DNA of 50,177 nt, from positions 1-50,177 of the forward strand of contig JAGAMC010000014.1 in NCBI GenBank assembly GCA_017624915.1. Direction: 5' to 3'. The translations under genes were made by a program, and so were the position numbers. Of the stretch, positions 44,700 through 50,177 are shown in pieces. This DNA comes from Oscillospiraceae bacterium (GTDB lineage Bacteria; Bacillota; Clostridia; Oscillospirales; Oscillospiraceae). Positions within the stretch are counted from its first letter, which is position 1. Every line of letters begins with the position of its first letter. Under the pieces are notes generated by a model, which ran no database searches, had not been told where the DNA came from, and worked only from the letters and a program-made list of their open reading frames with translations.

Positions 44700-45532
44700 T
44701 TCTTTGAAATGATTTGATTTACCTTTTCCCGGATTGTCATCAGATTTTCCATGTACTGATTCTGACTCAAAGCGGACACTTCCGCCTCCTTAAGTCGAAT
44801 ATTCCTAACTCCCTCAAGAAAGATGTCCCGAACCGTCTCCGGGTCATCCACGCGATTGGCATCACAAAAGCCCCGGGACAGGATCGCCGCACTGGAGCCA
44901 AGACGATAATGCTCCGTGATGATCAGCTCCGCAGGAAGCATACCCAGACCTACCCGCGCGATGCCGCCAAACCCGTACTTGAGACCTTTGCTCCGGAACT
45001 TTTCACACAACATCTGCACAGTCCCCTCACAAAGCAGTTCAAACATAAACTTCATCTTATACGCAAGGTGCAGGTCATTAAGCCCCACATGGACCTCGTC
45101 GATGCCCGATACAGACAAAATCTCATCGATATGGGACACGGCTTCCGCCGTCTCAAACAACAACACGGTCTTTACACGGCCGTTCACCGCCGTCAAAAAA
45201 CGCTCCACTTCCCCTTTTGTCTTGAACATGGGCAGCATAATCACATCTGCACCTGCAGCGATGGTCCGCTCCACTTCTTCCTCTGTTCCAAGGTAGCCGT
45301 CGGTTGCATCATGAACGGGGTTTATTCTGACCTGCAGTTCTGACGACGTGACAACGCGACGAAGGTTGCGAACATCAGTCAGCGTATGCCGGGATTTGAC
45401 GGTATCCAAACCGCCCTGCCGCTCCTCTTTTCCGATATGTTCCATATCGACCCAAATCCGGTCTACCCCAGCGGATTGAGCAATTTCCGCGATCACAGGA
45501 TGATTTGTGATGTACATCAAGGTCAATGCCAT
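44696..45532 (-). CDS. HpcH/HpaI aldolase-like protein
   Basis: A 278-residue TIM-barrel protein of the HpcH/HpaI aldolase/citrate lyase family. Visible are GVDRIWVDMEHIGKEERQ (metal/catalytic acid area, near residue 20), LQVRINPVHD, AGADVIMLPMFKT, VLLFETAEAV and EVHVGLNDLHLA. The start at 45532 has GGAGGGGGGA ahead; the frame extends 39 codons further into the upstream gene without a start signal. A class II aldolase makes or splits 2-oxo acids plus aldehydes, so it may supply an acidic sugar or pyruvyl-type group. The substrate is unknown. Confidence 0.85.
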   Translation of the reverse strand: MALTLMYITNHPVIAEIAQSAGVDRIWVDMEHIGKEERQGGLDTVKSRHTLTDVRNLRRVVTSSELQVRINPVHDATDGYLGTEEEVERTIAAGADVIMLPMFKTKGEVERFLTAVNGRVKTVLLFETAEAVSHIDEILSVSGIDEVHVGLNDLHLAYKMKFMFELLCEGTVQMLCEKFRSKGLKYGFGGIARVGLGMLPAELIITEHYRLGSSAAILSRGFCDANRVDDPETVRDIFLEGVRNIRLKEAEVSALSQNQYMENLMTIREKVNQIISKK

Positions 45533-45548
45533 ACACTCCCCCCTCCAC

Positions 45549-46157
45549 TCACTTCGCTTTTCTGGCCGGTACGCCAACATAGGTGCCCTGCGCATCGATA
45601 TTGTCAACAACCACGGCGCCGGCACCAATGACACAATCAGCACACACATTCAGCGTGTTGACAACCGTTGCCCCTGCACCGATATGTGTATTTTCGCCCA
45701 CCGTTACCACACCGCACAGGGTAGCACGCGGTGAGATATGCACAAAGTCTCCGACAATGCTGTCATGTTCGACCACAGCGCTGGTGTTGATAACGCAATG
45801 TTCCCCAACTGTCGCACACGAATTGATAACTGCACCCGCCATAACCACTGTACCCGAACCGATTTTTACATTCATACCGATTTGAGCTGACGGATGTACA
45901 AGGGTGCACCAATTGATTTTGTGCTGTTCGGCAATTCTTTTTCTAATCTCATTGTTGCCGATCCCTATAACAAAATCAGTCTGTCCGTCGTTCAGTTTCT
46001 CAACGTCTGTGCTTTTGCAAATAATCGGAAACTCCATGCAGAATCCAACCGCATTATCATCAGCGAAAACAATGTCGGTATACCCTCTTTTCAGTGCAAT
46101 ATCGGCAATCACTTTCCCGTGACCGCCTGCACCAATGATCACAAGTCGATTACACAT
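45549..46157 (-). CDS. PglD-like sugar N-acetyltransferase
   Basis: A 202-residue acetyltransferase with an N-terminal Rossmann-like half (LVIIGAGGHGKVIADIA) and a left-handed beta-helix of hexapeptide repeats (about 95-195). The catalytic His is in VEHDSIVGDFVHISP. In C. jejuni, PglD acetylates UDP-4-amino-sugars on the way to UDP-diNAc-bacillosamine. It overlaps the sugar transferase gene by eight bases and is flanked by PglC- and PglE-like genes, which supports that pathway. Confidence 0.88.
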   Translation of the reverse strand: MCNRLVIIGAGGHGKVIADIALKRGYTDIVFADDNAVGFCMEFPIICKSTDVEKLNDGQTDFVIGIGNNEIRKRIAEQHKINWCTLVHPSAQIGMNVKIGSGTVVMAGAVINSCATVGEHCVINTSAVVEHDSIVGDFVHISPRATLCGVVTVGENTHIGAGATVVNTLNVCADCVIGAGAVVVDNIDAQGTYVGVPARKAK

Positions 46158-46776
46158 TGACTCGTTCCTCGCTTCCGTTGCCCATAAATTCTTCCATAGT
46201 TGCAGAGGTGTCGGAGGAGATTCCTTCCCGCTTTAAAACTGTACAGATCGTTTTTAAAATTATCTTAATATCAAGCCAAAAAGACATGTGTTCTACATAG
46301 TAAATATCTTTCTCAAATCTCTCCTGCCATGTCAAAGCATTGCGTCCATAGGCTTGCGCATATCCCGTAAGACCCGGGCGCACATCATGGCGATGCCGCT
46401 GCTCGGCATTGTACAACGGCAGGTATCTGACCAACAGCGGTCTTGGCCCCACGATGGACATATCTCCCTTGAGAATGTTGATAAGTTCCGGAAGTTCGTC
46501 CAAGGAGAGGCTTCGAAGTAACTTTCCATATTTCGTCAACCGCATTTCATCCGGCAGGAGATTCCCCTCGTGGTCTGTCTGACACGTCATGGTGCGGAAT
46601 TTGATCAGTTTAAATATCGCTTCATCTTTCCCCGGTCGCAGCTGGGTAAAGAAGGGGTTTCCCCTCATCTTGATCGCGCCCACAACGCTCAAAATCAGCA
46701 GCACGGGCGACAGTACGATCAGCGCCAGCAGCGACAGAGCAAAATCCATTGCTCGTTTGAAACACTTGGCGTACAT
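46150..46776 (-). CDS. PglC-like phosphoglycosyl transferase (initiating enzyme)
   Basis: Loads the first sugar phosphate on undecaprenyl phosphate. The 208-residue monotopic enzyme has one re-entrant N-terminal hydrophobic segment (AMDFALSLLALIVLSPVLLI), KLIKFRTM, the catalytic Asp-Glu in SLDELPELINILKGDMSIVGPRP, and RPGLTGYAQAYGRN. This is the small PglC type without the extra N-terminal membrane domain of WbaP. GAGGTG precedes the ATG. Confidence 0.92.
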   Translation of the reverse strand: MYAKCFKRAMDFALSLLALIVLSPVLLILSVVGAIKMRGNPFFTQLRPGKDEAIFKLIKFRTMTCQTDHEGNLLPDEMRLTKYGKLLRSLSLDELPELINILKGDMSIVGPRPLLVRYLPLYNAEQRHRHDVRPGLTGYAQAYGRNALTWQERFEKDIYYVEHMSFWLDIKIILKTICTVLKREGISSDTSATMEEFMGNGSEERVNV

Positions 46777-46788
46777 ATCTCACGCACC

Positions 46789-47988
46789 TCACGCAAAACA
46801 GCTGCGGATGATCTCAATGATGGCATCCTGCTCTGCCTCGGTCATCTTGTTGTCACTGGGCAGACACAGACCGCGGTGAAAAATATCCGCTCCCACATCC
46901 GCCACATTTCCCGCTCCATCACAGTTGGAAACAAAAGCGTTTCCTTTAAAAATGGGCTGCATATGCATGGGCTTCCAGATGGGTCTTCCCTCCGCATTGC
47001 ACGCAGCCAGTGTCTCCAAAATCTGCGTAGGGCAGGTTTTGCCCGGCTCGTTCACATAACCGGCTTCATTGTCTCCGCGAACCTGCTTGCACATGGCATC
47101 TTTATCAATCAGCAGACAGGACAGCCAAAAGTTCGGTTTGGAGTTTTTCTCGTCATAGGGGTTCATGGAAACAGGCAGATCTTTCAGCCCCTCTTTATAA
47201 CGGTGGTAGATGGCCTTCTTCTGGGCGATATGTTCCTCCAGATGGGGAAACTGTCCTCTGACAACGCCGGCAACGACGTTGCTCATACGGTAGTTGTAGC
47301 CCAGCTCCTCGTGCTGATACCAGGGGGCGTTCTCCCTGCTCTGAGTAGACCACTTTCTGGCCTTGTTGGCAGCCTGCAGATCATCCGTCAGCAGCATACC
47401 GCCGGATGATCCGGTGATGATCTTATTTCCGTTGAAGGAGATGGCGTTGTATGTACCAAAGTTGCCTGTCTGCCTTCCCTTGTAGGTTGCTCCCAGAGAC
47501 TCGGCTGCATCCTCGATGAGCACCGCGCCGTGCTTGCTGCAAACGGCGGTGATCTCATCCATCTTGCCGGGCGTGCCATAAAGATTTGCCATCACTACGA
47601 CCTTGGTCTGCGGATAAAGTTCAAAGGCCTTTTCCAAAGCCATGGGGTCCATGTTCCATGTATCGTATTCTGTGTCGATAAAAACAGGCGTTCCGCCTTC
47701 GTAAACCACAGGATTCAAGGTGGCTGCAAAGGTCATATCACTGCAGAAAACAGTATCGCCCGGCTTTACTCCCGCCAGCTTCACAGCAAGGTGCAGGGCT
47801 GCTGTTCCGCAGGACAGGGCCACAGCATATTTGCAGCCTACCTTTTCACAGGCCAACCGCTCCGCTTCATTGATGTTCTCACCAACCGTAGACATCCAGT
47901 TGGTCTCATATGCCTGTGTAATATATTCCAGCTCCTCGCCATGCATGGTAGGAGACGATAGCCACACTTTTTTCTCAAAAGCCTTCAT
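46789..47988 (-). CDS. DegT/DnrJ/EryC1/StrS aminotransferase (PglE-like)
   Basis: A 399-residue PLP enzyme that transfers an amino group to a UDP-4-keto-6-deoxy sugar. The start at 47988 (MKAFEKKVWLSSPTMHGEE) has AAGGTG eight bases ahead; the long frame to 48081 covers the leader. Motifs are KYAVALSCGTAALHLAVK, DAAESLGATYKG and the PLP lysine in ISFNGNKIITGSSGG. It is the first gene of the polysaccharide operon. The 4,6-dehydratase that makes its substrate is missing here, apart from a fragment at 32137-32292. Confidence 0.9.
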   Translation of the reverse strand: MKAFEKKVWLSSPTMHGEELEYITQAYETNWMSTVGENINEAERLACEKVGCKYAVALSCGTAALHLAVKLAGVKPGDTVFCSDMTFAATLNPVVYEGGTPVFIDTEYDTWNMDPMALEKAFELYPQTKVVVMANLYGTPGKMDEITAVCSKHGAVLIEDAAESLGATYKGRQTGNFGTYNAISFNGNKIITGSSGGMLLTDDLQAANKARKWSTQSRENAPWYQHEELGYNYRMSNVVAGVVRGQFPHLEEHIAQKKAIYHRYKEGLKDLPVSMNPYDEKNSKPNFWLSCLLIDKDAMCKQVRGDNEAGYVNEPGKTCPTQILETLAACNAEGRPIWKPMHMQPIFKGNAFVSNCDGAGNVADVGADIFHRGLCLPSDNKMTEAEQDAIIEIIRSCFA

Positions 47989-48003
47989 CATAATCACCTT
48001 TTC

Positions 48004-48045
48004 CGGAAAATTTCCGTTGAGCAGCCTCGGAAAGAAGTTCTTTCC
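48004..48045 (-). promoter_or_regulatory. Two palindromes in the polysaccharide operon leader
   Basis: CGGAAAATTTCCG (48004-48016) and GGAAAGAAGTTCTTTCC (48029-48045) are perfect palindromes between promoter and first gene. They could be operators or RNA hairpins; nothing tells which. Confidence 0.45.
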
Positions 48046-48099
48046 CCTTCGGTTCAAATTATCCCAAACCTTAAAAAGCACATAATAACACTATTTTAA

Positions 48100-48128
48100 A
48101 TTATACACCGCACCTTTTATCTTTGCAA
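48100..48128 (-). promoter_or_regulatory. Promoter of the polysaccharide operon
   Basis: Minus strand TTGCAA (48128-48123), 17 bases, TATAAT (48105-48100), leaving a leader of about 105 bases. No other convincing promoter was noticed in the 17 kb downstream. Confidence 0.8.
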
Positions 48129-48212
48129 GTATTCACGCCGAATTATACTGAAAACCACACAACAAAAGGCTTCTCCTGCATTTTTCACCCATTTTGGCAA
48201 GCGCACCAAAGT

Positions 48213-48251
48213 CAAAGGGTCCGGGCCGCTTTTCGCGACCCGGACCCTTTG
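48213..48251 (-). terminator. Hairpin closing the prophage lysis genes
   Basis: CAAAGGGTCCGGG (48213-48225) and its exact complement (48239-48251) form a 13-bp stem; an outer CCAAAGT/ACTTGG pairing extends it. On the minus strand no long T tract follows, so termination may be partial. Confidence 0.6.
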
Positions 48252-48328
48252 CGTCACTTGGTTTTGCTGTATTCCATCCGTGAAACAAATCCGCAGCAGG
48301 CTTGTCCCTGCGCATTTGTATTACAACT

Positions 48329-48970
48329 CTAAATTAGTTTTGTAATCATGGTGGCAACTTCCTCGCGGGTGGCAAAACTCTGGGGCCTGCTGCCATCCGT
48401 AATGCCGGCGGCCTTGGCCTCGTCCATCTTGCTCCACGGGCTGGCAGGCAGGCCGCCGCGCCGGTTCAGCCAATCCTCCATCATCCGGTCAAACTGTTTC
48501 TGATCCACGGTCTCTTCCTCCTCATAGACGGGACGATATGCCCCGCAGATGTACTTCCTATTGCGGATGCGCCGCATGACCGCCCCGCCGTTGGCCTCGT
48601 TTCCCTCTCCGGTGTTGCCGTCAATGGTGGTGATGTTCTTCCCGTCCCAGCTCTCGCACAGGCCCACATGGTCAGCCGTGCCGTTGCTGTTGAAGTCGAA
48701 GAAAATAACATCCCCCGGCTTGTAGTCAGACACAGCCTGTCCCATCTTCTTGTGATAGGTCAGCAGCGCCGGTGCGTAAGCCGTCTTGCCGCCACCGTAA
48801 AACAGCCCGGACGCTCCAGCCTCCCGAAACAGCCACCACAGGAACACACAGCACCAAGGCTTCAGACCACCGCCGTACTCCGTGTTGTACTTGACCTTGT
48901 TGCTGCCTGCCGGAGATTCCTTCACGCCGATCTCGCCACGAGCGAGGTCAAGCAGTTCCTCAGCCCGCAT
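48329..48970 (-). CDS. Phage-type CHAP endolysin with SLH-like tail
   Basis: Cell-wall hydrolase of 213 residues. The N-terminal 150 residues form a CHAP-type domain with the cysteine in PWCCVFLWWLFREAG and the histidine in GTADHVGLCESWDG. The C-terminus WSKMDEAKAAGITDGSRP then ATREEVATM is an S-layer-homology-like element common in clostridial phage lysins. The ATG overlaps the holin stop, with AAGGTG eight bases ahead. Confidence 0.88.
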   Translation of the reverse strand: MRAEELLDLARGEIGVKESPAGSNKVKYNTEYGGGLKPWCCVFLWWLFREAGASGLFYGGGKTAYAPALLTYHKKMGQAVSDYKPGDVIFFDFNSNGTADHVGLCESWDGKNITTIDGNTGEGNEANGGAVMRRIRNRKYICGAYRPVYEEEETVDQKQFDRMMEDWLNRRGGLPASPWSKMDEAKAAGITDGSRPQSFATREEVATMITKLI

Positions 48971-49274
48971 CGGCAGGCACCTTCATCTGCTGGTGCAGCT
49001 TCAGTACAGCTGCCTCCACCGCATCGCGCACAACTGCGTCATTCGCGTCAAAGCCTTTCTCCTCCAGCATGGACAGCGCGTATTCCAGACGCTCAGAGCC
49101 GTCCAGCTTGTGATAAAGCTGTTGAGCCGCCGCCACGGCGATGTCCACCCAGACCAGCAGATCCTCGCGCTCCTGCGCGGTGGTCTTGTTCTTGACCCAG
49201 GGAATCACAAATGCGGTGATGATAGCTACCGCCAGAGCGATAACGGCTTCCAGAATGGTTGTCAGGTCGATCAT
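48960..49274 (-). CDS. LLH-family phage holin
   Basis: A 104-residue protein with one N-terminal membrane segment (TTILEAVIALAVAIITAFVI) and a charged region with WVDIAVAAAQQLYHKLDGSERLEYALSML, the pattern of phage holin LLH (superfamily 6). Makes the membrane hole that frees the endolysin. The ATG at 49274 has AAGGAGGAA ahead; the open frame reaching 49448 overlaps the neighbour and is not used. Confidence 0.85.
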   Translation of the reverse strand: MIDLTTILEAVIALAVAIITAFVIPWVKNKTTAQEREDLLVWVDIAVAAAQQLYHKLDGSERLEYALSMLEEKGFDANDAVVRDAVEAAVLKLHQQMKVPADAG

Positions 49275-49276
49275 GA

Positions 49277-49510
49277 TTATTCCTCCTTGTTCTTTTTGCT
49301 TTGTAGCGCGTTCTTTCCGAACATCAAAGCCAGCTCCCCACCGAAAAACGCCAGGATGGGAGCCAGTAGTGCGGAGGCATCCTGTCCCGTCCGGGACAGG
49401 ATGCGCAGCGCCCAAAGGCTGCATAATGTGCCCGCGGCCACACACCACACGACCATCAGCTTACCAAACAAGTGCGGGATGCTGCGCAGCCACTTGCGGA
49501 ACCACTTCAT
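49277..49510 (-). CDS. Small prophage membrane protein
   Basis: A 77-residue protein (MKWFRKWLRSIPHLFGKLMV start, two hydrophobic segments, KKNKEE end) in the lysis cassette, with GGAGGAAAAGGC before the ATG at 49510. It may be a second holin or a holin modulator. I do not recognise the family. Confidence 0.7.
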   Translation of the reverse strand: MKWFRKWLRSIPHLFGKLMVVWCVAAGTLCSLWALRILSRTGQDASALLAPILAFFGGELALMFGKNALQSKKNKEE

Positions 49511-49761
49511 GCCTTTTCCTCCAGATGCTGGATTCGAGTTTCGTGGTTCTCCAGCTTCTTGTCCTGCTTGTCGTTGTGCGCCCACAGCCGTTCGTGGCTC
49601 TTGCTGTTGCGCTCGGTCAGTTCGGACAGATCCTCCGTCATGCCTTCAATTTTGGTTGTCAGCTTGACGATGGACGTATTCAACGCCAGCAGAGGCTTTG
49701 CAATGGTGGTGATCAACCCCACCAGTGCAATGATCACTGTGACGATCAGCCATTCGTTCAT
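49507..49761 (-). CDS. XhlA-like small phage membrane protein with coiled coil
   Basis: 84 residues: an N-terminal helix (WLIVTVIIALVGLITTIA) and a heptad-rich charged coil (about 30-84). The layout recalls XhlA-type haemolysin/holin partners, but with reversed helix order, so the assignment is weak. It starts in an ATGA overlap with the upstream small gene. Confidence 0.72.
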   Translation of the reverse strand: MNEWLIVTVIIALVGLITTIAKPLLALNTSIVKLTTKIEGMTEDLSELTERNSKSHERLWAHNDKQDKKLENHETRIQHLEEKA

Positions 49762-49931
49762 GTGACCACTTCCGATTCCGCCTGCACCATAATGCCCTCA
49801 TACTCCTCCTGAGTAATCTCGCGGTAGTTGTCGGGAGCAGCGCCCTCAGCCAGATAAACCACCTTGCCGTAGTTGGTGCCATCGGTCAGCACCATGCCTT
49901 CGTCGGCAGTCAGAACAGTTCTTACTTTCAT
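49758..49931 (-). CDS. 57-residue small phage protein
   Basis: A short gene starting MKVRTVLTADEGMVLTDGTN with AGGGGTGATTTGA ahead of the ATG and an ATGA overlap with the next gene. It is acidic with no membrane segment, and ends EEYEGIMVQAESEVVT. It is typical of small proteins between tail and lysis genes (XkdX-like position). Function unknown. Confidence 0.75.
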   Translation of the reverse strand: MKVRTVLTADEGMVLTDGTNYGKVVYLAEGAAPDNYREITQEEYEGIMVQAESEVVT

Positions 49932-49936
49932 TCAAA

Positions 49937-50177
49937 TCACCCCTCTATCTCCTCGTTCACGGTCACGATATACTGCGAACCGGGGGCGGCGCCGGAGATG
50001 CGGATATAGGCCATATTCGCTGTGGATACGCCGCCGTAGGAGGCCTGCATGGCCAGCACAAAGCCGCCGTTGTTCACGTCATAGCTGCCGCCAAAGGTTC
50101 TCATATTCTCCTCACGGCAGGTCTGCAGCTTGTTAAAGGAAGAATCATAAAACGCAAGGTAGTTGCTGGCAGGCAGG
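49937..50177 (-). CDS. Phage tail protein, C-terminal part (runs off the right edge)
   Basis: 79 visible residues ending YIRISGAAPGSQYIVTVNEE and two more residues before TGA. The beta-rich, Gly/Ser/Ala-rich sequence, and its place before the lysis genes, fit a tail fibre, baseplate or receptor-binding protein. The start lies outside the window. It sits five bases upstream of the 57-residue gene. Confidence 0.6.
   Translation of the reverse strand, partial: LPASNYLAFYDSSFNKLQTCREENMRTFGGSYDVNNGGFVLAMQASYGGVSTANMAYIRISGAAPGSQYIVTVNEEIEG

Overview
The window looks like a chromosomal segment of a G+C-rich, anaerobic Gram-positive Clostridia member, most likely the Oscillospiraceae (Flavonifractor / Oscillibacter / Intestinimonas type). 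The evidence is the glutamate-fermenting 2-hydroxyglutarate pathway with a sodium pump, LL-diaminopimelate aminotransferase, a LtaS-type synthase, strong AGGAGG ribosome sites and sigma-A promoters with 17-base spacers. The assignment rests on gene content, not on a marker gene. No rRNA gene or CRISPR array is visible, and there is one tRNA.

Layout. 1-2,100: DUF177-rpmF (minus strand) and a divergent RluA-type pseudouridine synthase. 2,135-6,366: a polyamine ABC transporter operon, potA-potB and a potC-potD fusion. 6,378-6,563: a 41-residue Asn/Gln-rich protein behind a promoter resembling a forespore sigma-G site. 6,794-8,824: a LtaS-like membrane sulfatase-fold enzyme. 9,015-11,496: an unknown 180-residue protein coupled to CstA. 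11,546-13,856: a double-DUF1538 transporter coupled to a tandem PII-like protein. 13,826-14,384: a palindrome-dense intergenic region and tRNA-Arg(ACG), whose 3' end and terminator are duplicated 180 bp downstream of it.

14,557-23,909 (minus strand) is a contiguous glutamate-fermentation block: gctA-gctB-gcdA-hgdC-hgdA-hgdB, then gcdC-gcdD-gcdB from an internal promoter. It converts 2-hydroxyglutarate through glutaconyl-CoA to crotonyl-CoA and conserves the decarboxylation energy as a sodium gradient. A divergent AraC regulator sits at its head. 25,157-30,537 holds housekeeping genes: dapL, glnA and cca (minus strand) and murC (plus strand).

30,618-48,128 (minus strand) is a lower-G+C surface-polysaccharide locus read from one strong promoter at 48,100-48,128. 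It runs aminotransferase (PglE-like), PglC-like sugar transferase, PglD-like acetyltransferase, HpcH/HpaI aldolase-like protein, several glycosyltransferases, an Ldh-family dehydrogenase, Wzy, LicD, Wzx, a glycosyltransferase broken by an in-frame TAA, another GT2, and a decayed tail with capE- and capG-like fragments before an NTP_transf_5 protein. 48,329-50,177 is the lysis end of a prophage (tail protein, small proteins, LLH holin, CHAP endolysin) that runs off the right edge.

Themes. Sodium and nitrogen recur side by side: a sodium-pumping decarboxylase, a DUF1538 protein of a family with a reported Na+(K+)/H+ antiporter, its PII partner, and glutamine synthetase. The best candidates for something undescribed are the DUF1538-PII pair, the unknown CstA partner, the Asn/Gln-rich sporulation-like small protein, and the polysaccharide locus carrying an aldolase and a dehydrogenase of unclear role.
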